64,000 bases of DNA from Sycobia sp. Sy_11 (taxonomy: Eukaryota > Arthropoda > Insecta > Hymenoptera > Epichrysomallidae). Positions 13,290 to 25,689 of the stretch are shown piece by piece. The stretch covers positions 3,077,501 to 3,141,500 of the forward strand of contig JACCIC010000022.1 of NCBI GenBank assembly GCA_018907035.1, written 5' to 3'. The position numbers and the translations under genes were made by a program. The stretch's first letter is position 1. Each line of letters opens with the position of its first letter. The notes beneath the pieces were generated by a model. The model searched no databases, was not told the DNA's origin, and worked only from the letters and a program-made list of their open reading frames with translations.

Positions 13290-14360
13290 GAATTCTAAGC
13301 CGTTTAATTCGGTTAACCATCGCATATACTCGAATACTAAATCTCTATGTATAGAATCTATTAGCAAAGATATTTAGAGAAGAAATAAATTGTTTTCACT
13401 GCACAGTGAATAGTTACGAAATTCGATTTATATTTTAGTAGAAGTTCATGTAATGAATAATTGTCAAATTGAGATCCAAAGCGTCCAATCTCTCTTCCTA
13501 CACATAAATTATTATAATTATTAAATCAATCAATTATTATTCTATACATATATATGGAATGATTCTGAATTTGATTTTAATTGTTCGACTGTTTAACAAG
13601 AGAATTTATTTATGTAAAATGAGCTTGAAATTTTAAAAACTGATTGAACCTATATATTATATAACCGTTTTCAAGGATCGCAATAATTCTAAAATTTATT
13701 TATTTTAGACACAATTAATTCTTTATCACTGAAAACGAGTATGTTCACAGCATTCCATAATTATTTACAGTGGTACATTCAAAAATGGTTTGTACGTTTT
13801 TGAATATTTTATTGTAAAATATAAATTGTGTGACCGACATTCTAAATACACTATTTTCAATACATTTGTAATTTAGAAACATTGATAATAAATTTATTCT
13901 TTATAGCTACCTTAAAAATCAAGTTTAAAATTGATTAGTATCATTTTGGACATTAGATTTACTAATCCCAATAAGATATTATTATAGATCTATATAATAT
14001 TCTATTATTTGATGAAAGATTAATATTCCAATTACTCTAATTTATTCAAACGCCGTGATTTTGAGATTTAATTTCAGGGAGTATAGGTACTGTAAAAGTC
14101 AGACTAATTTGTTAAGAAAATATCTAGTGAAGTTGGATTCTCAGTTGACCTATTCACGTAGGAGATTCATATACTTTTAGATAACACGGTTTAACAAAAA
14201 GTGATCTGTAATTTTCATTACACGTAAATTAATTAGTTTTAAAGTAACTTTTCAAACTAAGAAATATTTTTAATGGTCTTACAGTTCTTTAAACATTTTA
14301 AATTCTGAACTTGCTGACTCTGAATATATTGGAAAAATAGAGAATTTTTCAGTTCCTTTT
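13290..14360. other. AT-rich noncoding stretch
   Basis: No exon or repeat of note. Confidence 0.5.
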
Positions 14361-14519
14361 TGAGAAAAACATTTAAAATAATTACTAGACAATAATTAGT
14401 TTAAACGTATAGACTGCACATGTATTGTTTCTGATTTTTGAATTTAAAACAATACATGCGCAGTCTATGCGTTTAAACCAGTTATTGACTAGTAACTTCT
14501 TTTTGGACATTTTTACTCA
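14361..14519. repeat. Long near-perfect stem-loop (inverted repeat)
   Basis: Left arm 14361-14430 and right arm 14447-14519 are separated by a 16-base loop. The inner 47 bases differ at only five positions (shared core TTTAAACG-TATAGACTGC versus TTTAAACG-CATAGACTGC); the outer 25 are more diverged. No clear target duplication is seen. It may be a foldback or MITE remnant, or the hairpin of a small-RNA precursor. Confidence 0.7.
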
Positions 14520-14769
14520 GCAAAATATGGCCAATACATGTTATCAAAATACCTTTGATCAGTTATTCGAATTGGCCAAAAATTGAAGTTTTTTTATGAT
14601 AATTATTAATGATCAATTAATGCTCTAGAAATGACGATTTTAACTGTCGTAAAGAGATAGAAAACAGCGTTTCATATAGGTAGGAAACAGGGCCAAAAGC
14701 AATGGTCATTTTTTAAGCATTATATATTTATAAATAATATAATTAAAATATATAGTTAAATGATGTTAA

Positions 14770-14774
<5 letters not shown>

Positions 14775-14815
<41 letters not shown>
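14775..14815. repeat. (TA)20 microsatellite
   Basis: 41 bp pure. Confidence 0.95.
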
Positions 14816-14819
<4 letters not shown>

Positions 14820-14821
<2 letters not shown>

Positions 14822-15770
14822 TTTTTATTGTAGATAATATATTTATCTATAGTCTTTGAAGACAATCATCCAAATAAAAACGAAAAGTATGGAAATAGTA
14901 TGTCTATCTGCTTATTTAATATAATATTATTATTATTTACATGTGTACAAATGACGTAGTTATAGATGTTGATGTATTAACTTATATTAACGTAAGTGCG
15001 AGCAAAAAGTAGTATTTTCCTATACTATTTTTTGACCATTAATTAATCTTGAAAATACTCCGAAATGTTTATTATTCTATTTATTGGAATAATTAAAGTT
15101 TAGCTAAATTAGTGATTCAGTAAGTTCGTGGACGTAAGTTTTGCTATTTTGAACTTTTTTAATTAAACATAAAATGATGCTTGAAAATATAATTGAAAAT
15201 CAAGATCTATTATAGGATCGAGTACTCAAATTCGACAATCTACATGATAAAATTTTCCTACTTTTATAACATGTTCCTCGAACACGCGACCCGCCCGCGT
15301 GCCCATATTATTTGTAACCTTTGCAGTCGTTTCGATACTTCTCGGTCACTATGTATATATATGCAGAATTTTTTATGGTTCTGTCCCTGCGTATACAGTT
15401 ATATTCGTGGTCATTCATAAAGCTGATGAAAGTGATTTATACACGAAGTGAGAGAGAAATGCAATAAAAAAACGTACTGAAATTCTATTGCTTCGTCATG
15501 GTTCCTGTAATATTTTAGGGTCAATATATATGATTTCGACTTTCAGTCGTAAATCCAAAGGGCCAACTCGAAGCTGGATGCTATTCGGCGCAGAGCTGAC
15601 GAGATTAATGGAAATAATCCGCACGTACATTTGTATCGAGTTCAATGAAATTTTTCTCTCGCAAACAGAATAAACTTTTCCTCTTTGAGCATATCTATCT
15701 GCATTAGAGAATCTGATCGAACTAGAAAAATATCGGACTACCGACGAGAAGTGTATATTAATTAAAAGAA
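14820..15770. other. AT-rich noncoding stretch
   Basis: Two + strand frames (15193-15420, 15488-15673) have mixed composition but no motif or convincing splice sites. Confidence 0.4.
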
Positions 15771-16350
15771 TTCGCGGAGCTCGTAACTAAAGCTGTCGTC
15801 GATAGATGTTGCGACGCCATGCGACGTCATCTGAATTCTCATAGCTCAACACGAGCGACAGAGTTTTGAAGTTAAACATTTTTTAACTACACGCGACGTT
15901 GCAGGAAAACGTCAAGAGTCTAAATTATGAAGGATAACAATGCGCGATTGTTGTGGTAAAGCGAGCAAGTCCCGTCGTGCCGAGCTCACGTTGACGCGCG
16001 TTTGTCCATGTGGTACAACGCACGTTTACCAGAGCATCGTCGCCGCGATGCCTCTTGACTCCATGCGAAGTCATAGGGGCTGAGAGGGAAGAGGAAGGAA
16101 AAGAGAACGATCGCCCGGAGAGACGGAAGTATGGTAAAGTCGCTCCATCGGAGGACGGCTATGCGCCGATATACCCGAGAGCGAAGTGTGGCACGCGCCG
16201 CGTCATTGGCTGCAATCGAAGCGACCAGCGGCGAGAGAGTGAGAGAGTGAGAGCAGCAGCAGCAGCAGGGGATTCTGATTACGGCGTGGAATGCCGAGTA
16301 AACGCGGGAAAGCGGGCGCCCGCGAGAAGAACGCGGAATGAAACGGTGTG

Positions 16351-16399
<49 letters not shown>

Positions 16400-16960
16400 T
16401 CCGATCGCGCGCTCTTAATTTGATTGACACCTCTCGAGAAAACAGGCTGCCGCCGCCGCGGCCGCACGCGAAGAAAGAGTGAGAAGTCAGGAAGAACGGG
16501 AGCCACGGTCGACTCTGCCCGCTGCGGGGTGGGGCGGGGGAGTGATGGTACGGCGGTGACTCGGCATTCTTGGACGGCTATCTCGTGAAAATTATGGAGC
16601 GCTCGAGCCTTTCTCTCGTTTATTGCCAGCGTTATTAATACCTTACGAGTAATATATGTTTAACGCGCGCGCTCACCCGAGCTTTATTATTTCCCTAATA
16701 TCGCTCTTGTCATAATAAACAATTAACGCGCTCTCTGCGGACCGCGTGGCGCTTCTCCATCGCGCTTACGGCAAATGCTTATTATTTCCAATAATTAAAT
16801 GCCGGAAATTCAATGTAAGTGAAAAGTTGCGCGGTGTTCGGGGTTAAACGACAGATCGCGACCGTTTGCCCATGCGAATGTGTTCAATTGCGCGAAGCTG
16901 CGATGATGATTGTGTTAATTGAATCAATGGATTGAGGGCTGTGATAATGATAAGTGACCT
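15770..16960. other. CpG-rich island
   Basis: CpG-rich from about 15780 to 16560, including a short (AGC)n near 16252 and GGGGTGGGGCGGGGG at 16525. From 16600 to 16960 homeodomain-like sites (TTTATTGC, AATTAAAT, CAATTAAC) alternate with CG-rich runs, a pattern seen in developmental enhancers. No coding exon recognised. Confidence 0.4.
16354..16398. repeat. (AT)22 microsatellite
   Basis: 45 bp pure. Confidence 0.95.
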
Positions 16961-19420
16961 CAATCGATTAATCAAAATAATATTATACTTTTATAAGATG
17001 GATATCATATTATTAACTATTATTCACCATGGTATTTCGGTATTAGTCATCTTAATACTATTATTATATTGAGATTGTTGCATTGTTATTTATGTCATTA
17101 TACTAGCGTCGTTTTTATTCTTTTATTAGTATTGTAAAGATAAAGTAATGATCAACCTTAGGACAATAATGATTATCGATAATACAATTTTCAAGATATA
17201 AGATTATACGGTACATCTATTGATTACTCGTACATATCAGGATATACATATCAAGAAAAGAATAAATCGAAGAACGTATAAAGTAAATAAAAAGTTTATA
17301 AAGAGAATTGACTTATAAATTTCTAAGTATGATTTTTTCTTAATAATCGACAAATTTATTATTTATTTAATTTAATTGGGTTTGCAGTCGTTGAATTTAC
17401 CAAAAAGATTTGTTTTTGAAGAGTCCTTGTCAGTTCGGGGGCATCAGGTACGTGTCCAACAACACTTATCAAGAGAACACTGTATACGATTTTTAATTGA
17501 TTTCCAACGCCTTTAACTATTAATAATTAACTATTAATTATTAATAATTAACTTATTATGATATTAAACGACTTTCGATGATTTCAAAACCATGTATAAT
17601 ATATTAAATTATTAAATATACTTACTGAATATACATATATAAATAAATATTAAAATTTAATTAGAAAGAGGTCATTAAAACATTAGAAAAAATTCTAAAA
17701 AGAAGTACAACAGAACTAGTTCATTTAAAAAGAATTAATATTTTTATCGAAATGAATGTTTTATTAATCAAATGAAATTAAATCTAATACAATAAGATCG
17801 GTGCTGATTTCGGTTTCAAGATACTCATATCTTTTTGTTTATCTACAATTAATTGATGAGATATTTCAAATTTAATTTATTGATACGACTTAAATAATCA
17901 AAATAAAGGACATGGGTTAAACATTGTTTCTAATAACAGTGCTTTGTATTCTACTGTATAATCGATAGTTAGGTAGGTGTTAACGATAAATCATTAATGG
18001 ATATCATTTTTCTTTTTTTTGTTTGTTAAGTAATTTAGTTTTGACTACAAAGATCATTATGATATTTGCTGAAAAGCCAAGAAATTGACTATTTTTTTAA
18101 GATATTCCTCATTTGCTTTATTTTTCAACAAACGTCCATTATTTGTTAAGAACTTATTCAACAGTTGTATGGATATTGATATTTTTCTCGAAAATGATTA
18201 AAGAGTTTTTTTATATAATCAATAAAAAATTAAATGAATATTAATTGCATACATAATAATTAAACAAAAATTTAAAAAATTGTAATTGAATCAGTTTGTA
18301 GAAAAATTAGTTTTCTAAACAAGAACAATTTTTAGAATTAGTGACGTGATGGTAAAAAAATTAAAATGCGAATATTTGCCCGGTTTCTAAATTAATACAT
18401 GAAGTACCGATTAAGCCTACTTTGAGAATGACTTGACCGCAGAAACTGCTGTCGCTGTTTTATGCATTGAATCACAGTAAAGTTACCGATAAGTATTAAT
18501 CTGTTATTTGTTACCATTATTTTGTAATTAATTAATTATATTTCACCGTTAGCGTTTAAAAAATTTTCAATTATTTATTTAATTTATTAATTATTTAATT
18601 TATTCAATCGATTTAAATGAATTTAATCAAAGTTTTAATGTAATATGAAAAGCATTCTTTTAGTGCCTAAGTATTTTTGCAATATTATGATAATTAGTGT
18701 TAAGCAGCAAAAGATAACATTTTGAAAAAAGTTATCTATATGGTAAAACAAGCTTCTGCATCAACTACAAGTATAACTACGAACTCCAAAGATTATAGGA
18801 AGATTGGATGTGTCAATTCAAATAAATTGATTGATTTTAATAATTGTGGATGATTAATTTGAGATAATATTTCAAAAAATGTAGAGATTATCATCACCTA
18901 GTGTCTGTTGGTAAATCAGACTGAACGTGTCCAAATTATTAATGTTTTTTTTATCATCACTTACCAAATTTATTATTTCAAAGCATATTTCTTAGTTATT
19001 TATAATCAATAATGAAAGATACTTCTTAGATCTTGAATTAATTCCCGAGAAATATTTCTACACCTATATGTGTATATATATTAGCGAATTTCTAAAGACT
19101 ATTTGCGAAATTACTGAAATAAGCGCTATTTCGATTGATTATTATTCTTAGAAGCAGGCAAGCGAAAAACAAATCTGTCAAACTAGAATTCTGAATACGA
19201 TAGCAAAGTTGTTCCAAACTAATTTTCAATTGAATTTTCGAAAACGATTGGCGAAGATTTCATGTTTTCACAAAGCGTGAATGTGATCCCTCGTCAAAGA
19301 CTTTTCATCCGCTCCATTTAGGTCCATTCATACCGCGATACGTCTCGTCTTCATATATTTTCACTTCGACGTTTATCGAGGGTGGCGGCACATCTTGACC
19401 CATAACTTTTTTGTTTTGTT
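16960..19420. other. AT-rich noncoding stretch
   Basis: Contains AT-rich iterated ATTAATAATTAACTATTAAT words near 17518-17555; otherwise nothing identifiable. Confidence 0.5.
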
Positions 19421-19453
19421 TGTTTGTTTGTTTTTTTTTTTTTTTTTTTTTTT
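19412..19453. repeat. (TTTG)n followed by T23
   Basis: TTTTG/TTTG units then an uninterrupted 23-base T run. Could be the reverse of a retroelement A tail, but no element body was found next to it. Confidence 0.85.
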
Positions 19454-19529
19454 AACAAATGCGTGTCTCACGTTCGTTCACGATAGATATATAGATATGG
19501 GAGAAAACACGAGACGACTCGTCTAAATA

Positions 19530-19706
19530 ATAATCCAGGATAGCCATTATGTGTCAATTGCGCCGAGCCTACGTCGGGGCAAATATAACAGTCCGCGTTT
19601 TCTCTTTCTTCTTATAATGTGCTCGCCGCGCAGCGCCCGCGCCGCGAGATTTCTCTTCGCGCCAGAGCCGCCGGGATTTTACGGCCCCTCGAGAAAAGTT
19701 TTATCC

Positions 19707-19740
<34 letters not shown>

Positions 19741-20180
19741 ATTGTTTGGAAGATCTTTCCATGAACATTAGAAAGTATGTAGATAAATATATTGCCGCGC
19801 CTATATACATATATACCTATATGGGGCGAATAGGAAGGGGGAGGGAGGGAGGGAGGGGAGGTCGGGATAACACTGACACAGATAGCGCGCGGCGATCGCG
19901 GGATAATTATCGATTCGCCGCGCGCCCGCGGAACCGAGAATTTCACGGAGGTAGATTTCCGATCTGTTTCTGCGCGCCTTACTTGTGCAGTGCTTGCGCG
20001 TCCGCGCTCTCGAAAGCTGCCGGTTCTGTTTTTTTTTTCCTTCACTTTTGTTTATTTTTATTTCGGCTGATGAATGCGGGTATTTAGTCGAGGCTGTGTT
20101 TTTTGGTCGTTCGATAAACGAGCACGGAGAAAAGCTCGGAGAAAAGTATGTAAAAGTAAGTGTAACTACAGGGACGCGTC
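19530..20180. other. CpG-rich island
   Basis: GC-rich with a (CGG)n run and G-rich GGGAGGGAGGGAGGGGAGG near 19839. A 178-codon + strand frame spans it, but it has a repeat-made Ala run and no recognisable domain, so it is not called as a gene. May be a promoter or leader exon. Confidence 0.4.
19706..19739. repeat. (CGG)11 trinucleotide repeat
   Basis: Pure CGG units, uncommon in this AT-rich setting. Confidence 0.95.
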
Positions 20181-20404
20181 TAGCCTCTATGTTTTATGCA
20201 TTATATACATATATAGTTCAAGATACCGATCTAGAATCGCGTGTCTACATTTGCACTAAACGATCGATCATAAGGTCATGTCGTATTATAAAATTCCTTA
20301 TTCAAAAATTTAAAATATTTAAATTATTAAAAAACTTAATGATCTTATGTTTTCCTAACCCGTGTTGAAATCGAAAACTATTCCAATCTACTTTACATAA
20401 TTTA

Positions 20405-20407
<3 letters not shown>

Positions 20408-20456
<49 letters not shown>
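20408..20456. repeat. (TA)24 microsatellite
   Basis: 49 bp pure. Confidence 0.95.
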
Positions 20457-20459
<3 letters not shown>

Positions 20460-20460
<1 letters not shown>

Positions 20461-22890
20461 AAATATTCTTTTAATTTTTCTCAGCCTTTTAATTCTCTTT
20501 ATATAAACAAATGCAATCATAGTATCAGTCAGACTGTCATTATATTAACAGTTATCTTCTTAGAATGTAAAATATATATTATATTTAAATCAAAATTAAA
20601 CCATATATGTATATATATCTAAGTAGAAAAATGTATGATAAATTTCTTAGATAAATTTATATTTGTACAGCATTTGTTATTTTAGAAAAAGCCGTAAATA
20701 GAGAAAGCTAATTCTATTTTCAGTATTTTCTTTATATAGTAATCAACTGTAAATTCATGCCAATAACAATTGAGGATACATATAGTTCATTTTAATGGTT
20801 TAATAGGTTATCGTTATAGGTTATAGTAATTATGATTAGTATAACAACATACAAATCTTTTTCATGTTTTCCTAATAATGTCAGATTCTATACATTGATT
20901 GCAAGTTATTATTTTTCTCTAAATCGTAAAAGTTTGGCTCGCTGGCACAAAAATCTCAGATTTGCTTGTTGAAGATTTAATACTTGATTCCGGTACATAG
21001 CTCGTTGGAATTTCGTTTTTATACGCGCGGCGCGATGCGAAATTATATGGCCAAAATTGAAAGGATAACCCGACAACGAGGACGCCGCAGAAAACGGGAC
21101 GAGGTATTTTTATTTTTTACTAAGATTTTAACGGGAACGCCCACGAGGGTGGGTAAGCGGGCTATTTGTTACAGTTGATGGACCATGATTTTTTTGGCAA
21201 GCTATACTCGTGAACAGATTGCTCTTGGAAATAATTTGGATGTGATTTTAAAGAGCTTCAATTTACAAGGAATTGACGAACATCAGTTCATTAAGTGTTC
21301 TTTAAAAATTTTATGTACTTTACCGAAAAAATCTTTATAAGAACAATTATTTTATAATAAATTTATTTACATTGAATAAATTTTAAATTATTAATGAAAA
21401 ATAGGAAACCCTTTGAAAAAAGGCGTTTACTTTCCTGTATAAAGACACTAGTAGTACATTCGTCTAAAAATTTATCTAAAAAAAATTATAAACATAGTAT
21501 TTAATGCCCCATAAAGAAAAAGAAAATGCGATGTACCTTGTATATTTTTAGATTAGAATAAAAGACGAGTCTTTTATGATTGAAGATGTATATTATAATA
21601 ATAAAAAAAATGTGGGCATTTTACCCACTTTATCTCACGCACTGTGACTTGTTTAAAATTGTAATGGAAGCGAAAGTTTTAGCAAAATCAATTGTCAAAA
21701 ATATTTAGATTCAAGTAATGGGCGCAAAATAATAGATTGAGGAACAAAGAAACGTAAATTAAAATTTAGGATCTAAAAAAGTTTCAATGGAAATATTTTA
21801 CGCCACAGTAAGCAAATTTCACGTTTATATAAAGACCCGGTTTGGAGCTCTAAATTACTAATTTATTAAGAATTAATAATGCACCATTGAAAAATATAAT
21901 TAGGTTACTAATTTATTCAAAATTGATAGTACAATATTGAAAATAAGTGTAACGAGGCATATGTTTATTGATTTAAGCAAATTTAAATATAATTAACATT
22001 TTGCTACTAATTAAATGCAAAATCTAAGTTGTTTCTCAAGTCGTAAAAATAGCATAAAATAATATGATATATGCTATAATAGTATTAAATTTTATGATTG
22101 ATAATGCTAGTATACCAATTTTATAAATATATCTATATACATAATTTATAAACATGTAGAAATGACAGATCATTTTTAGCGTTGAAAACAATAAAAGATT
22201 TACGTACTTTTATAGCCATGCGTGATGCAAGGTTATTTTCATTGATTATTCGTGATATCGAAAAGAAATTAATCAGATCACTTATTTTCGATAATTTGAT
22301 AAGAACAATTAGAAATACAAAAGCAGAAGAAAAAATTTAATTTTTTCTGTAATTTTATTTTTATATGGCTTAATTTTAAATGAGTTCTTATTATTTATTT
22401 TAATAATATATTTGATAATTGGGCTCCATTGGATCAGAATTTGGATGCAGGTTCCGTAGGAGTTAATTCTGGCATTGCCAGTAGGGAAGGTATATTTTTA
22501 ATCAAATATTAAAAAAGAAAGATCTAAATGTATAGGATAATTATTGTTATTTACGATAACAATTTTTACGTCAGCTGTATAAAAGGAAAAGTAAAGAATG
22601 TAAAACAATATAAATGAATAAAATACGCTTGAACTGGCAAATATATAAAAATATATTATAAATAATTGTTTTCAGAAATGTTTTTCTCATCTATCGTGGC
22701 TCAAAGAAGGCAAAATCGAATATGGTTGTTGATATTACAGAGCTAATAGATAAATAAAAGAACCAATCAGTTTTTGTTGGTTTACGTTTCATTTCCGTTA
22801 GAATTACGCGGCAATATTTCCTACATGAGAAAATCTTGAAAGTGCTTGAAATATCTGCGCTTACAGTCTCATAATATTTTTTCCTGACTT
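20460..22890. other. AT-rich noncoding stretch
   Basis: Nothing beyond the 50-bp-period duplication. CAGTCAGACTGTC near 20526 repeats a palindromic word from hammerhead-motif copy 1 (near 6862), without further similarity. Confidence 0.45.
21853..21946. repeat. Diverged direct duplication, period 50
   Basis: TTACTAATTTATT at 21855 and 21905 begins two similar blocks of about 44 bases, each with a CATTGAAAA/TATTGAAAA end. Confidence 0.45.
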
Positions 22891-23250
22891 AAGATCCGAG
22901 GATTCGTTGGACTGGCGCACGCGCGAACGCTTGTTCTTCTTCGCCTGAAATAGATGTCGGTTGTCAAAGGGGTTAATCGCATCATTGTGAAGGGGGAGGG
23001 GTTAAATGATTCCTGGATTGCCTGTGAGGTCTTGCTTGAAGCCCATATAAGCGTGGAATCGATCGAAATCTGGGTTCGCGCATTGCCGGGACGAGCTTAC
23101 GGGTTGCGGACACTCGTTCGTAACAGTCACCACGACAGGCCGTTCGCGATTCGTTCCTCTTCTTACACCCGCTGCTAAAGTAGCGCCCGAGAGATCGTTA
23201 ATGCAGCCTCTTTTGTACACAAAACTCTACAGAAAGCGCGGGCACGCATA
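22890..23250. other. Moderately GC-rich segment
   Basis: Frames on both strands of about 70 codons overlap each other and match nothing known. Likely noncoding, possibly regulatory. Confidence 0.35.
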
Positions 23251-24295
23251 TATATATAAAGAAAAAGAGAAATGTTGATTATAATTTGAAGTTTGTTATA
23301 AATTTAAGTGAACGTATGTATTTTGATATTTTTTACGATTACCCTGATTAGTTCTATAATTGTAAAAATTTTATTAGTAAAATAATTTAAATATATTATT
23401 AATTATATAAGTAATTTATGCAAAATATTCAAGGTTAATAAAATTGTTTGAAACATTGTAGTTTTTATGTAAATTCGACATGTAAGATCTTTACCATAAT
23501 ATTAAGCTAATATTTGATAGAAAAAAATTTTCCTTGAACTGTATACACGTCTTCGAAAATTATACGTAGTTTAGCAATACTTTGAAATATTATTATTAGT
23601 TAAGAGATACTATATACTTGCTGAAAAACAGAACGTAATGAAAAAATTAAATGATAAGACTTCATTCAAAATAGAATACGATTCAAACCTTTTAGAATTG
23701 TTCCAACGTAGTTAATAAATAAATAGTTATTCTTTCGTAAGAGATTAATATTGTGTTGAATAAAAAATTCTTTTATATTAAGCATTATGTTCAAATTTGT
23801 ATTCGAAATATATGTAAGAAAATGAGGCGAATGGTATTTTTTCTGTTTATTTTATCTTTATATTAGAGAGCGTTATTATGTTTACAACTATAAAAAAGTA
23901 TAATACAATATTCTAACTATAAGGTTTCCACGGTTGGAAAAAGAAAAGAAACCTGATATGCAATCACCTGAGACAAAAGCGGCGGCGAGTTAAATATTCT
24001 TTCGAGATTTGAAAGAAACTGCTTAAACGTCAAAAGTTTAATGCAAAAACGAAAAATGACAAATGGCTAAATTTAAATAATAGAAATATTAGAAATATTT
24101 AAATAACATAAATAATTAGAAAATATCACTGAATATTATTGGAAAGTAATATACTAGTAGCGAAAAACAGGAAAGTGAGTGAGTTAAAATATTCCTGAAT
24201 ATGATAATCATTTTATGTTAGAGATAGCGAATAACGTAAGCTAAAGACAAGTAGCAAGGGTGTAGAATAGAAGAGAAGAAAGAGAAAGTGAAAGA
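23250..24295. other. AT-rich noncoding stretch
   Basis: Nothing identified; purine-rich AAGAGAAGAAAGAGAAAG near 24270. Confidence 0.5.
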
Positions 24296-24299
24296 AGAA

Positions 24300-24570
24300 A
24301 AGATCCAAAAATCTAGCCACCATCACCGAAATTTATCAGGAAGACGTAGTTGTCACACAATTCCACTGGATACCTCTGCCGCCTAAAACCGTTTGGCGAT
24401 TGGTCTGACGATCTGCGTGGAGAGGTACGTGAGGAGTGCCAAATACAGGAAACCCACTGACTATTGATTAAGGCGCCTCGACACAGAGACGCTACCAGGA
24501 TGAGCCATTTATCCACAAATTAGACAACCTCTCTCACAAGGAGTAGTGTCGAACGTCAACGTTGACTATA
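24300..24570 (-). repeat. Degraded interspersed repeat (SINE-like or retroelement 3' end), copy A
   Basis: On the - strand a tRNA A-box-like stretch (TGGCTCATCCTGGTAGCG, near 24500) is followed, about 110 bases later, by AAACGGTTTTAGGCGGCAGA and GTGTGACAACTACGTCTTCC. The second part aligns with diverged copy B at 24795-24870. GC content is above the flanks. No open frame of known type is present. It may be a SINE, or the 3' end of the retroelement whose RT fragment lies upstream on the same strand. Confidence 0.4.
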
Positions 24571-24789
24571 ACCTCCGATGAGATAATTTTAAGTTCAATG
24601 CAAAACTTAGATGTCGATTATCGGGACTTTCGAAATAGGGCTGATATCCCGGTAGATTAGGAAGGGAGTTCAGAGATCAACACGGGAAAGGCGGGATTTT
24701 AAAAGAAGAAAAATCAAAAAGTAAATGTTGTAGAAAATAGAAGGAAGAGAGAAGCGATGAAGAATACGTGATGAAAGTAGAGGCGCCTT

Positions 24790-24910
24790 TAACGTCATCG
24801 AAAAAATCTTCTCCAATGGTTGTCGTCACGCCCCTGCGGCATCCAAAGACCGTTCCGGGATTCGAGTTTAATGCAACAATGTAAATAGACCCGACGGCGT
24901 AAGTTGAACC
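24790..24910 (-). repeat. Degraded interspersed repeat, copy B
   Basis: On the - strand: AAACTCGAATCCCGG, similar to a pol III B box, then AACGGTCTTTGGATGCCGCA, GCGTGACGACAACC and AGAAGATTTTTTCGATGAC. These blocks occur in the same order as in copy A (AACGGTTTTAGG-CGGCAGA, GTGTGACAAC, ATTTCGGTGATGG), with a small deletion. Both copies are too diverged to classify by eye. Confidence 0.4.
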
Positions 24911-25421
24911 AATCCATTGGAGCCGGAAAGAAGGAAAGGATTATGACGGAATTCAATTCTTTCCGATAGTTACCAATTCTTATTGGCATCACTAAATTTA
25001 ACACCACGAGGTACTAATTCCGAGATAGTATTCTGAGTTTAGATTCAGCACCTGAACCCAAAAAGATGTGCAAATTTTTAGCAACATATGTTATCTGGTG
25101 GAGTCCCGGCGATATAGCCAATATGGCTAGTTTGTGATTATTAATGGATAAGATATTATTAATTTTAAAAAATTTAGTTAGTGAACCTGTAACGAGCAGT
25201 TATTGTTCTTATAAAGGTAAATTACAATTAAAATAAAATTAGTTAAAAATAAATATTTATTTATACTTATATAGATTATGGAATGAAAACGCAGATATTT
25301 TATTAGAATAAATGAATTGAAATAATATCAAAATCAAATAAATTAATTTAAATAATTTAAATAGCCTCTCCTTTTGTAAAGGTTAGATTGCTGTTACCAA
25401 ATATGTACCAGTTCTAGTCAA

Positions 25422-25680
25422 CTAATATATGTTCGGAACTACGCTATTTATTAGTGCAGCTCTGATGACTTCAGTTGATGTGCAATGAAACATCCTCTCA
25501 ATGTCCAAGAAGGTTCCTAAGGCAATTCCCTTCCTCTCTAATTGATCTTCAATGAATGAGACAGTCTTATGAAGAACCGACTCCGACGACTGCCCAGTCC
25601 TGTAAGCATGTTGCTCCCCCATGAAGAGAATTGCTTTCGAGGACTTTGTCTTAAATATATTTCTCCGCCAGTGTCTCTAA
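25422..25680 (-). pseudogene. Non-LTR retrotransposon reverse transcriptase fragment, broken
   Basis: Read on the - strand, the segment gives LMILETLAEKYI then a stop, DKVLESNSLHGG, then after a one-base frame change EQHAYRTGQSSESVLHKTV and ALGTFLDIERMFHCTS. This order matches the RT fingers and first palm motif of Jockey/R1-type elements: conserved QHAY-x-G-x-S-(T/S)-E-x-x-LH, an IE pair, then F-x-DIEGAF with the catalytic Asp. Here the GA of GAF is RM. The frame ends about 20 codons after the Asp motif, long before the YADD motif. One frameshift, at least one stop and truncation at both ends make it a relic. Confidence 0.75.
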
Positions 25681-25689
25681 AATCATAAG

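Larger units (their letters stand above)
12060..13290. other. GC-elevated island split by four (AT)n tracts
   Basis: CpG-containing sequence (for example GCGTCCGCGCCCCGCGCC at 12796) alternates with four long AT repeats. Frames through it are made by Tyr-Ile translation of AT repeats and are not credible. Contains a C9 run near 13107. Confidence 0.45.

Noticed and set aside
19551..20087. 178-codon + strand frame with a poly-Ala run
   Set aside because: The Ala run comes from a CGG repeat; the remaining sequence has no recognisable domain and an equally long - strand frame overlaps it.
20520..20545. CAGTCAGACTGTC shared with the repeat near 6862
   Set aside because: Only a short palindromic word is shared; the flanks do not align, so not called as another repeat copy.
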